Shown in pieces: positions 26,301 through 35,352 of a stretch of 64,000 nt of DNA. The notes beneath the pieces were generated by a model. The model worked only from the letters and a program-made list of their open reading frames with translations, searched no databases and was not told where the DNA came from. The position numbers and the translations under genes were made by a program. The DNA is taken from assembly GCA_020635205.1 (NCBI GenBank), contig JACKAE010000002.1:434001-498000 (forward strand), in the 5' to 3' direction. The first letter of the stretch is position 1. Each line of letters begins with the position of its first letter. This DNA comes from Ignavibacteria bacterium. Its GTDB lineage: Bacteria > Bacteroidota > Ignavibacteria > OLB7.

Positions 26301-26483
26301 AGAAGCTGTTTGAAATTTCGATGCGATGGTGAAGAACCCGCGCGTCTCTCCCTTCCTTACCATTCCCTCCACTCTTCCTGCGAGACTCTTCGCTTCGCCT
26401 ACGGCTATGCTCAGAGTGACAGTCTGGTTTCAGCGCGATCAGGCTCCATCGCTGCCCGGCATTGTATTTCCCAAACAGCTTCT
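26301..26483. mobile_element. MITE-like element, copy 1, with inverted ends AGAAGCTGTTT/AAACAGCTTCT
   Basis: The 183-base non-coding element begins AGAAGCTGTTT and ends AAACAGCTTCT, a perfect 11-base inverted repeat. The interior contains GCGAGACTCTTCGCTTCG and CTCAGAGTGACAGTCTGG and matches 63503-63750 almost throughout, apart from a ~65-base segment present only there. A TA dinucleotide can be read at both borders, which would suit a TA-targeting transposase, but this is ambiguous. It lies between the two tandem glycosyltransferase genes. Confidence 0.7.
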
Positions 26484-26529
26484 AAGAATCTCAAATGGAG
26501 AACGATGCTGATTATCGAACCTCACCAGT

Positions 26530-28311
26530 TTACTTTTGCTCAGTAGATTTTGAAGAAGCGGGCGAAGAAGATGTTATCATCTCCATCCTTTGGTAGAGTA
26601 TCAGTCGTGGTGTTGTTATCACAACCTGATATTCCTCTTCGAACATCTTCCACAATTCTTTCTTCTCCTTGAACAGATCGAGACTCGTTTTAGTTGTCCC
26701 TGTAACTACTGAAATTGGGTCAACCGACTGAAGTACGATAAATCTCGGACGTTCTTCCAAAAGATACGACACTGTAGAATCGCGCCACTCGTTTGGAGCA
26801 AATGGCGCGATGATAAACCCTGCGTGGAAGACATAGAAATCTGGCACGTAGTTGCTCGCCAAGTATATCTGTGACGCTACGCCAGAACTAACGAAGAGCT
26901 TCTCCTCTCCCTTCCGATGTTTGCGTACATAATCTCCAACTTCTCGCATCTCCCAGTGAGCACACTCATCTTTCCCTTCCTGCGACGCATAGTAGTCGTC
27001 GAACGATTTTGCTCCGGAAGTCAACATTGTGATAGTAGAGCCAGTGTGGAAAACGAAGCGGGAGAGAGGACCGAGAGCAACGAAGAAGAGAAGTGTGAGT
27101 GAGAGAACAAACCATGAAAATTTATCCGACTTTCCCTTTAGTAGCGTTGCGATTCCTGAGATGAGTCCGAAACTTGCTAAGGCTACACCAAATGGGAAGA
27201 ATCGGAGGAGATGGTAGGAGAACCACTTTCCCTCTACAGCGATTGAGATCAGCAGGAAGAAACAGAGTATCGCGCAAAGTCGAAGGAAGATGATTCCAGC
27301 GTCACTAATGTTTGATTTTGATGCCGTCTTCTCACCATCACGTGGTGAGAATGTGGAGCGTATATCACCGGTTGTGATCTGCACAATCCCCCAAATGGTT
27401 CCTATAAGCACAGCAAGTGAATATTCATCGCCAAGTCGAGCTGGCATCTGTTGAAGCATCAGCCGGACTGAACTCCGTAGAGACTGCCACTGCAACCCTG
27501 TATACCCGGCGAGGAATTCCTGCATGTTCAGAAATCCATGCCAAGCATCGAAGAGTGTTAAGTAGAGAAAGAAGAGGGCAACGATAAGACCGAAACCTAA
27601 CCCCAAGCCAGCATAGTTCCGAACTCTGACTCTCCACCCATCGTTGAGGAGAAGGAGATCGCCGAAGAGGAATGCCGCTACGGTGATCCCAAGCGTGAAC
27701 TTCATGAATGTGAGGAGTCCGCAGAGAATGCCAATTGCGAGGAACCCTACAAATGTTCTCCTGTAGATAAAAAGCCAAACAGCCGGAAGGATCAACAAAC
27801 CAACGAAGCCCTCTACTTGCGAGGTGTTTGCAAAGTTCAACCCGATGTAGAGGAGAGCGTAGAGAATTGCGGCAAAGATTGCCTCGAGATCACGGCCTGT
27901 GGTGCGGCGAATCAACCCGATCAGAAGCCAGCAGGTGAAGAGTTGCGCTATCAAATCGAGCAAGCGCATCGAGATTGAATGATCTCCGAAAATCGCAATG
28001 GCTACTGCGTTGAGGTAGTAGATCAACGGCGGCTTTACGTCGACAATATCTCGGTAGGGAACAGCCCCTTGATAGAATATCTTTTGTCCTGCTGCATAGA
28101 AGAGTCCATTGTCCGCTCCGTTCGGAAATGCCAGCAGAGGGAGGAAGAGAATCAAGAGAAGCAATCCGAAGAGAAACCAAGTAGTTCGCGAGAACTCAAT
28201 TCTATCGGTTTCCCCGAATAGCGCAAGCCGCTCACGGATTCTCTCCGTGAGCGGCTTCTTTCTTGTTGGACTATATGTCTGCGGTTCAATTGACAACTTA
28301 GCGTTGGTCAA
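26530..28311 (-). CDS. GT39/ArnT-like membrane glycosyltransferase (paralogue B)
   Basis: A 593-residue polytopic protein aligned end to end with the gene at 24569-26230: ADNGLFYAAGQKIFYQGAVP, YRDIVDVKPPLIYYLNAVAI, GLNFANTSQVEGFVGLLILP and the soluble tail FIVLQSVDPISVVTGTTKT have direct counterparts. The N-terminal ~45 residues are a longer charged cytosolic extension. Its start overlaps the 3' end of the citrate synthase gene by 14 bases, so it is probably translated from the same message. Function as for a lipid-linked sugar glycosyltransferase is inferred from the family. Confidence 0.75.
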   Translation of the reverse strand: MTNAKLSIEPQTYSPTRKKPLTERIRERLALFGETDRIEFSRTTWFLFGLLLLILFLPLLAFPNGADNGLFYAAGQKIFYQGAVPYRDIVDVKPPLIYYLNAVAIAIFGDHSISMRLLDLIAQLFTCWLLIGLIRRTTGRDLEAIFAAILYALLYIGLNFANTSQVEGFVGLLILPAVWLFIYRRTFVGFLAIGILCGLLTFMKFTLGITVAAFLFGDLLLLNDGWRVRVRNYAGLGLGFGLIVALFFLYLTLFDAWHGFLNMQEFLAGYTGLQWQSLRSSVRLMLQQMPARLGDEYSLAVLIGTIWGIVQITTGDIRSTFSPRDGEKTASKSNISDAGIIFLRLCAILCFFLLISIAVEGKWFSYHLLRFFPFGVALASFGLISGIATLLKGKSDKFSWFVLSLTLLFFVALGPLSRFVFHTGSTITMLTSGAKSFDDYYASQEGKDECAHWEMREVGDYVRKHRKGEEKLFVSSGVASQIYLASNYVPDFYVFHAGFIIAPFAPNEWRDSTVSYLLEERPRFIVLQSVDPISVVTGTTKTSLDLFKEKKELWKMFEEEYQVVITTPRLILYQRMEMITSSSPASSKSTEQK

Positions 28312-29431
28312 TCGATGTGTACTCTAAATCGCGCTCGCCGATGTAGATCGATCCCGGACGAATCAGTCGGTTATCGTTCATCTGCTCGATGTAGTGGGCA
28401 ACCCAACCTGATACGCGACTGACTGCGAAGATTGGCGTGTAGAGGTCAATCGGGATTCCCATCATGTAGTAGCTCGATGCCGAGTAGAAATCAACGTTCG
28501 GGTTGATATGCTTCTCGTTCACCATGATGTTCTCGATAATCTGCGACATCTCGTACCACTTTCTCTCGCCGGTATCTTCTGCCAAGGCTTCGGACATACG
28601 GCGCAAGTGAGTTGCGCGTGGGTCTTCGGTCTTGTAGACCCGGTGTCCAAATCCCATGACCTTCACTTTGTTCTCAAGCGCACTTCGCAACCAAGACTCG
28701 GTCTTGTCCACGTCGTTGATTTCCAACAGCATGTTCATTACACGCTCGTTCGCACCACCGTGCAGTGGGCCTTTCAGAGCACCGACGGCTCCGGTAACTG
28801 CCGAGTAGATGTCCGACAGTGTCGCTGCGATCACGCGGCAGGCAAAAGTGGAGGCGTTAAAGCCATGGTCTGCGTGAAGGATTAACGATGTGTCGATCAG
28901 TTCCACTTTTGCATCAGATGGCTCCTCACCGAAGAGCATGTAGAGGAAGTTCCAGGCAATAGACTTTCCTGACTTCGGCATCAGTGGCTCTGCTCCGTTG
29001 CGGGCACGATGGAATGTTGCAACGGCAATCGGTGTCTTCGCAATCAACCTGATTGCCTTCCGCCGGTTTGCTTCGTCGGAGTTATCCTCCGATTCGTCGT
29101 CGTAATATGCCAGTGCGCTGAAAACACCCCGAAGTGCAGCCATTGCGTTAACACCACTCGGAAGCGTCTGAATCATCTTGATTACTTCTTGTGGAAGTGA
29201 TGACTCCTCTTCAATCTTTTTACTGAACTCATCCAGTTCGCTCTGTGTCGGAAGTCTCAGGTTGAGCAACAGATATGCAGTCTCCTCAAAACTTCCCTTA
29301 ACGAGATCGTGGATGTTGTAGCCGCAATAGGAAAGTAGCCCTTGCTGCCCATCAATTACGCTCAGTGCGGTCTCTCCCGCAACAATTCCTTCAAGCCCTT
29401 TCTTCTGCTGGGCTCCTTCTGACTCCGCCAT
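28298..29431 (-). CDS. gltA: Citrate synthase (short, Gram-positive/archaeal type)
   Basis: A 377-residue enzyme that condenses oxaloacetate and acetyl-CoA at the entry to the TCA cycle. Active-site residues are visible: H224 in PLHGGANE, H263 in GFGHRVY and D314 in NVDFYSASS. LILHADHGFNAST near residue 183 and the CoA-binding KVMGFGHRVYKTEDPRA are conserved. The length is that of the dimeric class, without the NADH-regulated E. coli extension. A methylcitrate synthase cannot be excluded, but no prp genes are nearby. A divergent promoter region of 155 bases separates it from the permease gene. Confidence 0.93.
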   Translation of the reverse strand: MAESEGAQQKKGLEGIVAGETALSVIDGQQGLLSYCGYNIHDLVKGSFEETAYLLLNLRLPTQSELDEFSKKIEEESSLPQEVIKMIQTLPSGVNAMAALRGVFSALAYYDDESEDNSDEANRRKAIRLIAKTPIAVATFHRARNGAEPLMPKSGKSIAWNFLYMLFGEEPSDAKVELIDTSLILHADHGFNASTFACRVIAATLSDIYSAVTGAVGALKGPLHGGANERVMNMLLEINDVDKTESWLRSALENKVKVMGFGHRVYKTEDPRATHLRRMSEALAEDTGERKWYEMSQIIENIMVNEKHINPNVDFYSASSYYMMGIPIDLYTPIFAVSRVSGWVAHYIEQMNDNRLIRPGSIYIGERDLEYTSIDQR

Positions 29432-29586
29432 AGCAAATACTCCTTAACGTTGATGAATGTTCTATCCGTAGATTCAACAAAACAAAATATGAATCACACT
29501 CGGTTCTTTCAGGCTTCAGCCAGTTAAAATGTTTCGCGAAGCGTTGAAATGGGTCTTCATTTCCCCATTCCGCCCTAACTTCCGCC

Positions 29587-30831
29587 ATGTTTGGTCGATC
29601 ATTTCCCTTTTTTATCGCGTCTCGCTACCTAAAACCGTCGCGACGCAACCGCTTTCTCAGCTTTATCACGGCGATTGCAATCGTTGGGGTAACGCTGGGA
29701 ACGTGTGCTCTGCTGATCTCGCTTTCGATCCTGCGTGGGTACGATGAGACTCTCAGGACGACGATTATCGACTTTATGGGGCACATCGAGATTTCTGGAT
29801 ATTATGCCAACGACAGCCTTGTGGGTGGGGAATCTATCAGCAATGGCCTGCGGGCACGTATTCCCGAAATCAGCGCTATTAGTCCCTTCGTTCGGCGTGA
29901 GGCAATTATCCGTTCCAGTAAAGGATTGGAGGGGGTACTCCTGAAGGGAATGGAGTCGACCGAAGATATTTCTGCGATTCGAGAGAAGGTAATTGCTGGC
30001 GAATTCTTGAGTCAGAAGGTGAGTGCGGAAGAAGGAGCGCTTTCCCCACTTGTTATCGGAAAGCGGCTTGCCGATCGCCTGTTCGTCGGTCTCGGCGATA
30101 CCGTTGTTCTCTTTATTGCCACCGGAGTGCCTGATTTGAATACGCCCCCACTGATCGAGCAGTTTGTCGTTACTGGCATCTACCGTTCCGGTATGGCGCA
30201 ATACGACGACATTTATGTCTTCACAACAATTCAAGCTGCCCGTTCACTCCTGCAATACAGTCCCGACATTGTTTCTGGCTTTGATGTGATGCTGAGTGAC
30301 CCAGCAAAAATTGGCGAGGTTGTTCAGCAAATTCGTCACGACGCAGGTGGGAACTACTGGGCAGAGTCGGTCTTCGAACTTTTCAGTTCGATCTTTGCTT
30401 GGATCGACTTGCAGCGGATGTTAATCCCAATCGTGATGGCGATCATTGCAGTCGTTGCCACCTTCAACGTGATCTCGATTCTTTTGATGACAGTTCTGGA
30501 AAAGACCGAATCTATCGGAACTCTCGCAACAATCGGAGCCAGCCCCAGAACGATCATGAAGATATTCGTCTCGAAAGGAGTTCTCGTTACCAGTATTGGG
30601 GTCTTTTCTGGAGCTGCCTTGACGCTGATCTTCTCGATTCTTCAGCTTCGATATGGACTAATCGGACTTGAAGCCGACATCTATATTTTCGAATCGGTCC
30701 CGATAGCTATTGATCCTCTCCACTATATTGTGGTGATTCTCGGCACAATTCTGCTTGCTGTGTTGGCAACACTGATTCCGGCAGCAATTGCCGGGCGACT
30801 TCGTCCAGTGATGACGTTGAGGTTTCAATAA
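29587..30831 (+). CDS. LolC/LolE-type lipoprotein-releasing ABC transporter permease
   Basis: A 414-residue permease with the MacB/FtsX topology: TM1 at about 25-48, a ~220-residue periplasmic domain, then three helices from ~275 to the end. SFPFFIASRYLKPSRRNRFLSFIT is the typical LolC/E start and IGTLATIGASPRTIMKIF is the coupling helix toward the ATPase. The partner LolD ATPase is not adjacent; the ABC-F gene downstream is not a transporter ATPase. Its role would be detaching lipoproteins from the inner membrane. A start at 29529 exists but adds residues without similarity. Confidence 0.88.
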   Translation: MFGRSFPFFIASRYLKPSRRNRFLSFITAIAIVGVTLGTCALLISLSILRGYDETLRTTIIDFMGHIEISGYYANDSLVGGESISNGLRARIPEISAISPFVRREAIIRSSKGLEGVLLKGMESTEDISAIREKVIAGEFLSQKVSAEEGALSPLVIGKRLADRLFVGLGDTVVLFIATGVPDLNTPPLIEQFVVTGIYRSGMAQYDDIYVFTTIQAARSLLQYSPDIVSGFDVMLSDPAKIGEVVQQIRHDAGGNYWAESVFELFSSIFAWIDLQRMLIPIVMAIIAVVATFNVISILLMTVLEKTESIGTLATIGASPRTIMKIFVSKGVLVTSIGVFSGAALTLIFSILQLRYGLIGLEADIYIFESVPIAIDPLHYIVVILGTILLAVLATLIPAAIAGRLRPVMTLRFQ

Positions 30832-31131
30832 GAGAGTATATGAGTGTGAGAGTATGAGAGTGTATGAGTCCATGAGTGTGAGAGTGCTGAAATTGATGGT
30901 AGCCGTTGGTCTTTAGCCAACGTCGGGACTGGTGGAGAGTGGCGAGTGAATGAGTGTGGGAGTTTATAGAGTTCATAGAGTGGTAGGGAGCAAAAACCTT
31001 TGCTCCCTACCAGTTAAAAGTGGGAGCTCCGACTCTTTCGGCGGTTGTGCCGAGCAAGGTAAGGAGTATCACTCGAGTGCACGACCGTAGAATTTGTCAA
31101 GAGAAGAGTTTTGGTTTTTTAATGCTACGCT
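30832..31131. repeat. 300-base spacer with GAGTGT tracts, a REP-like hairpin and a palindrome
   Basis: GAGTGT/GAGAGT words fill 30832-30890 and 30931-30982. GTAG at 30899-30902 heads the hairpin CGTTGGTCTTTAGCCAACG. A second unit, 30981-31012, is a 14-bp perfect inverted repeat (TGGTAGGGAGCAAA with TTTGCTCCCTACCA, 4-base loop). No open frame here looks genuine. Either hairpin could end the permease transcript, though no T run follows. Confidence 0.75.
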
Positions 31132-33117
31132 ATGATTGCTGCAAATAAATTAGGTATCTCCTTCGGTGGGGATACCCTCTTCAGTGGCGTTACCTTCACG
31201 ATTAACCCCGGCGATCGAGTTGGCCTCGTTGGGGCGAACGGTGCTGGAAAGACAACGCTGATGCGTATTCTGATTGGGGGGCAGACTCCCGACGGAGGGG
31301 AGATTATGAAGCGGTCGAGTGCCGTTGTCGGCTATCTGCCACAGGAGGGGATTGCTCTGAGCGATACAACTGTGCGGGAGGAAGTGCTGAAGGCTTTTGG
31401 TGAGCTTACGGCAATGGAAGAGCGCATCGCAGAGTTAAGCGAGGAGATTTCCCGTCAGCATGATGCTGGAGGGGAGAATGTGGCCGAACTTCTGGAGGAG
31501 TTGGGAGATCTGCAACACCGTTTCGAAGGGATGAACGGCTTCTCTGCGAAAGGGGAGGTTGAAAAAATCTTGATGGGTCTGGGCTTCAGGCCAGACGATC
31601 TGGATCGTCCCTGTTCCGAATTCTCCGGCGGTTGGCAGATGCGGATCGAGCTATCCAAACTTCTGCTGCGTGAACCCGATCTGTTGATGCTCGATGAGCC
31701 GACAAACCACCTCGACATCGAGTCTCTCACCTGGCTTGAGAACTTTCTTCGTTCCTATCACGGTGGCATTCTCCTTATCTCCCACGATCGTGCCTTCCTC
31801 GATGCTCTTACCACCCACACCTACGAAATGGCGAACCGGAGCTTGACGGTCTACACCGGCAACTATTCGGTCTACATTGCTGAGAGGGAGAAACGGAGAG
31901 AACTGCAACGCTCTGCCTATGAGAATCAACAGAAGATGATTAGCGATACCGAGCGGTTCATCGATCGCTTTCGCTACAAGAACACGAAGGCTGCCCAGGT
32001 GCAATCGAGGGTGAAGATGCTTGAGAAACTGGAGCGGGTCGAGCTTCCAGAAGCTGATGAGTCGGAGATCCACTTCCGATTTCCTGACGCACCTCGAAGT
32101 GGTCGGGTTGTGATGGAACTGAAGGGAACTACCAAGAGATATGGTGACAATCTCGTGTTGAAGGATGTCGACTTTGCGTTAGAACGAGGGGAGAAGGTGG
32201 CCTTCTTGGGAAGAAATGGCGAGGGGAAGTCGACAATGAGCAGAATTCTCGGTGGAATTGAGTCGTTCGAAGGGGAGAGGATTCCGGGACACAATGTTGA
32301 GATCGGATATTTTGCTCAGCATCAAGCCGAAGACCTCGACCCTCGCATGACGGTTCTCGACACGCTCGACGTTGTTGCCACTGGTGATATTCGGACACAG
32401 CTTCGTTCGCTTTTAGGTGCATTTCTCTTCAACGGCGATGATGTTTTCAAACCGGTCTCCGTTCTCTCCGGTGGTGAGAAGTCGCGACTTGCCTTAGCCA
32501 AGCTACTGTTGCAACCCCGCAACCTTCTTATCCTCGATGAGCCGACGAACCACCTCGACATGGCGAGCAAAAATGTTTTGAAGCGTGCCCTGCTCGAGTT
32601 TGAGGGGGCAATTGTTCTGGTATCACACGATCGTGACTTTTTGCGGGGCTTGGTGGAGAAATGTGTTGACTTTCGGAACAGGAAGATTAAAGAGCATATC
32701 GGTGGCATCGACGACTATCTCCGCTACCACGGCTCCGAACGTATCGACGATGTCTTCGGACCTCGTTCTCCTTCGCCTGAGAAAGGCCAGCGGAATGATA
32801 TAGGGGAGGATAGTGCCCTTTCACGGAAGGAACAGAAGAGAAAGGATGCTGAACTCAGAAACAAGCGATATGCTGCTACTAAAGAGTTGAAGACAAAACT
32901 TGCTACTGTCGAGAAGAGAGTGGAGGGGATAGAAGAGGAGAAGCTCAAGTTGGAAGCAGAGTTGGCAGATCCCGAGATCTACTCCGACGGAGAACGCTCA
33001 CGTGGAGTCCAGAAAAAGTTGAAAGATGTGCAGTCAGAATTGAACGATCTCTACAGCAAGTGGGAAGAACTGGCTGCATCAATTGAACAGGCTGAAGCAG
33101 AGTTCGCAGAGGAATAA
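31132..33117 (+). CDS. ABC-F family ATPase (YheS/Uup-like)
   Basis: A 661-residue soluble protein with two ABC domains in one chain and no membrane segment. Walker A motifs are GANGAGKTT at residues 34-42 and GRNGEGKST near 360; signatures are FSGGWQMRIELSKLLL and LSGGEKSRLALAKLLL; both Walker B segments read LDEPTNHLD, the ABC-F form. The inter-domain linker (about 240-310) is rich in charged helix, as in ribosome-binding members. The last ~100 residues are a Lys/Glu coiled coil resembling Uup/YheS tails. It probably acts on the ribosome in translation quality or resistance; the exact subfamily is not certain. Confidence 0.92.
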   Translation: MIAANKLGISFGGDTLFSGVTFTINPGDRVGLVGANGAGKTTLMRILIGGQTPDGGEIMKRSSAVVGYLPQEGIALSDTTVREEVLKAFGELTAMEERIAELSEEISRQHDAGGENVAELLEELGDLQHRFEGMNGFSAKGEVEKILMGLGFRPDDLDRPCSEFSGGWQMRIELSKLLLREPDLLMLDEPTNHLDIESLTWLENFLRSYHGGILLISHDRAFLDALTTHTYEMANRSLTVYTGNYSVYIAEREKRRELQRSAYENQQKMISDTERFIDRFRYKNTKAAQVQSRVKMLEKLERVELPEADESEIHFRFPDAPRSGRVVMELKGTTKRYGDNLVLKDVDFALERGEKVAFLGRNGEGKSTMSRILGGIESFEGERIPGHNVEIGYFAQHQAEDLDPRMTVLDTLDVVATGDIRTQLRSLLGAFLFNGDDVFKPVSVLSGGEKSRLALAKLLLQPRNLLILDEPTNHLDMASKNVLKRALLEFEGAIVLVSHDRDFLRGLVEKCVDFRNRKIKEHIGGIDDYLRYHGSERIDDVFGPRSPSPEKGQRNDIGEDSALSRKEQKRKDAELRNKRYAATKELKTKLATVEKRVEGIEEEKLKLEAELADPEIYSDGERSRGVQKKLKDVQSELNDLYSKWEELAASIEQAEAEFAEE

Positions 33118-33227
33118 GTGAGTAGGGTAGTAGAAGAAATTTCTGGAGGAGAGAATATCTGCCTGTGGGAAGTGTAATCTAACTCTCCTCATCCACTCTC
33201 GTTCAACACGATTCAAGTTCGCATTCA

Positions 33228-33479
33228 ATGGCTGTTACTGGCTGCATATGTTTCAATCAAACCTTTGTCGAGGTGCTGCGCACTGCGCGAAAGTTCTCCT
33301 GTACAAACGTAGAGCAGTTGCAATCTCACCTGGAGATCAGTGCTAAGTGTGGCCTTTGTATTCCCTACGTACAACAAACCATCGAGACTGGAGTGACAGA
33401 GTTTGCCGTGATGAATGAAGCTGATATCCAATACTACAGTTCGCGAGCCGGAGAGGTGAGAAAGGGGGGGAGAGAATGA
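33228..33479 (+). CDS. BFD-like [2Fe-2S]-binding protein
   Basis: An 83-residue protein with the cysteine pattern of bacterioferritin-associated ferredoxin: C6-x-C8 in TGCICFNQTF and C41-x2-C44 in KCGLCIPYVQQTI. An additional C25 is present. The spacing of 32 residues between the pairs is that of the BFD-like fold. Its last four bases (ATGA) overlap the next start codon, so it is translationally coupled to the Dph6-like gene. Its role as an electron donor or iron-sulfur carrier for that ATPase is an inference from the gene pair only. Confidence 0.82.
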   Translation: MAVTGCICFNQTFVEVLRTARKFSCTNVEQLQSHLEISAKCGLCIPYVQQTIETGVTEFAVMNEADIQYYSSRAGEVRKGGRE

Positions 33480-34141
33480 GTCATGCGTTCGCTATGTGGT
33501 CGGGAGGGAAAGATTCTCACTTTGCACTCTTCAGGGCAATGCAGGCAGGAATGAAGCCTGAGGTCTTGCTTACGTTTATCGACGCAGAAACTGACTTAGT
33601 TCTCTCACATCGACTTACTCCAGAGCTTATCGAAGAACAGGCGCGCCTGATCGGTATCCCTCTGCTAAAAGTGCGGGCAGACTACCAGACATACGAGCGG
33701 GAGTTGCGGAACACACTCTTCGACCTTCGCTCCGATGGTATCACGCGGGGAATCTTCGGAGATATTCACCTGAGGGAGCATCGTGACTGGTTTGAAGAAC
33801 GACTCTCAGAGTATGCAATGCGGGCAGTCTTTCCACTCTGGAATATCCCGACAAATCTCCTCATCAAACAACAGATGGAGTTAATGCGCTCTGTAATCGT
33901 TCAGATTGATAGGAAGATGAGTGAGTCATATCTCGGCAAAGATGTCAACACTGAATTCATCGAGTACCTGCTTGAGAATGGGATGGATCCCAGCGGTGAA
34001 TCGGGGGAGTACCACACCTTCGTTTGCCGTAGCCCACTCATGAAAAAACAGATTGTCCTAACCCACGCCGAACGGCGGGCAACACCTGAAGTTATCGGAC
34101 TCGAAATCGATTTCTGGAAAGTGGAGAAAACGAGTTCTTAG
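33476..34141 (+). CDS. Dph6-like ATP pyrophosphatase (diphthine--ammonia ligase family)
   Basis: A 221-residue member of the adenine nucleotide alpha-hydrolase family. The PP-loop SGGKDS lies at residues 9-14 and the family motifs FGDIHLREHRDWFE near 95 and SGESGEYHTFVCRSPL near 170 match diphthine-ammonia ligase. In eukaryotes and archaea that enzyme amidates diphthine on EF2, a substrate bacteria lack, so the bacterial target is different and unknown. It overlaps the BFD-like gene by four bases. A repeat-rich stretch follows its stop codon. Confidence 0.85.
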   Translation: MSHAFAMWSGGKDSHFALFRAMQAGMKPEVLLTFIDAETDLVLSHRLTPELIEEQARLIGIPLLKVRADYQTYERELRNTLFDLRSDGITRGIFGDIHLREHRDWFEERLSEYAMRAVFPLWNIPTNLLIKQQMELMRSVIVQIDRKMSESYLGKDVNTEFIEYLLENGMDPSGESGEYHTFVCRSPLMKKQIVLTHAERRATPEVIGLEIDFWKVEKTSS

Positions 34142-34258
34142 AGTTGAGAGTTCGTAGAGTTTATAGAGAGGGGAGTGTATGAGTGTGGAAGCATGGTAGG
34201 TGCATTTCTTCAGCCTGCGTCAGGGTTTTCAGGGTTTGTAGAGAGGGGAGTGAATGAG
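34141..34258 (+). repeat. GAGTGT tract with GTAG-headed hairpin
   Basis: GAGAGTTCGTAGAGT-type words cover 34144-34190. GTAG at 34196-34199 is followed by GTGCATTTCTTCAGCCTGCG, a REP-like unit similar to those at 23789 and 40076. A further GAGAGGGGAGTGAATGAG stretch ends the block. Confidence 0.6.
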
Positions 34259-34407
34259 TTCAGCTTTGTGTGTCTGTTAAGTTGATTCCCCCGCTCTTCC
34301 TTCAACAATTCCTTAAAAAAGTTCAACAAACCTTCCCTCTGTGTATATTCGCCCCGCAAAAATATACTCCTGTAGAGAAAAGAAGAGTATTCAACAAGAC
34401 TGAACAA

Positions 34408-35160
34408 ATGCCAATGAATCGTCTGGAAAATAAGGTCGCGATTGTCACCGGTGCGGTAGTGGGAAATGGACGGGCTTTCTGTCAGCGTTTGGCTGAAGAG
34501 GGAGCCAGCGTTATGATTGCCGACATTGCCGACGCAACCGAGGTGATTGAGAACGTTCGCGCAAGTGGAGGAAAGATCGACGCCGTTCGCGTTGATGTAA
34601 CCAGCGAGAAGGAGACGAAGAAGATGGTAGAGAAGACACTCAGTCGGTTTGGGCGCGTAGACATTTTGGTGAACAACGTAGGTTTCTACCACGAAGAGCC
34701 GTTTGAGTTAATTGCCTTCGAGGAGTGGAAGAAGATGCTCTCGATCAACTTGGATAGTCTCTTCCTAACAACGAAAGCTGTCCTTCCGGCGATGAAGGAG
34801 AATGGATTTGGTAGAATCATTGCGTTGAGTTCAGATACTGTCTGGCTTGGAACGCCTTACTTAGTTCACTACATCACCAGCAAGATGGGAGTAATCGGCT
34901 TCGTCCGTTCGCTGGCGAGTGAAGTAGGGAAGTATGGCATCACTGCCAACGCTGTCACGGTTGGTCTAACTGCAACACAGCGTCCCCCGGGCGAAAAGTT
35001 GATCGGCAACATCCTCGAACACCTCCTTCCACAGCAGGCAGTGCACCGGGCAGATGAACCGGAAGACATTGCCGAGGTTGTCGCCTTCTTGGCCTCACCC
35101 GAGTCGTCGATTATTACCGGACAGACCATTAACGTAGATGGCGGGATGGCCCGGCATTAA
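34408..35160 (+). CDS. SDR-family NAD(P)-dependent oxidoreductase
   Basis: The ATG at 34408 gives 250 residues, the classical SDR length; the frame is open to 34270 but that extension has no similarity, and a second ATG at 34414 is equally possible. TGAVVGNG (residues 14-21) is the cofactor-binding T-G-x3-G-x-G loop; the catalytic set is a Ser near 140 (ALSSDT), Y155 and K159 in YITSK. NNVG near 90 and the C-terminal ITGQTINVDGG are conserved. An acidic residue (D near 42 in IADIAD) suggests NAD preference. The substrate is unknown. Confidence 0.88.
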   Translation: MPMNRLENKVAIVTGAVVGNGRAFCQRLAEEGASVMIADIADATEVIENVRASGGKIDAVRVDVTSEKETKKMVEKTLSRFGRVDILVNNVGFYHEEPFELIAFEEWKKMLSINLDSLFLTTKAVLPAMKENGFGRIIALSSDTVWLGTPYLVHYITSKMGVIGFVRSLASEVGKYGITANAVTVGLTATQRPPGEKLIGNILEHLLPQQAVHRADEPEDIAEVVAFLASPESSIITGQTINVDGGMARH

Positions 35161-35280
35161 GCCTTACGTTGTTCTGGCTGGAAAACTGATTAGCACACCA
35201 GACATCGACAATTGCTGGCAGAGTCTCGGGATCTATTGCCCGGCTCTCTCCTCATGCGAGTGATATGATGCTGAGTGTGA

Positions 35281-35313
35281 ACAGAAAAAAGAAAGGCGAC
35301 CATTGGGTCGCCC
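35281..35313 (-). terminator. Rho-independent terminator for the VOC-family gene
   Basis: On the minus strand, a 7-bp GGCGACC/GGTCGCC stem with a 4-base loop is followed by CTTTCTTTTTTCTGT. It lies 40 bases beyond the stop codon of the minus-strand VOC gene. The plus strand lacks a T run, so it is directional. Confidence 0.8.
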
Positions 35314-35352
35314 ACGTTTGCTGATCCAACTTGTGGTTAATCAACCGAAGAT

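Noticed and set aside
29629..30234. 201-codon minus-strand frame in the permease gene
   Set aside because: It is antisense to a recognised LolC/E-type permease.
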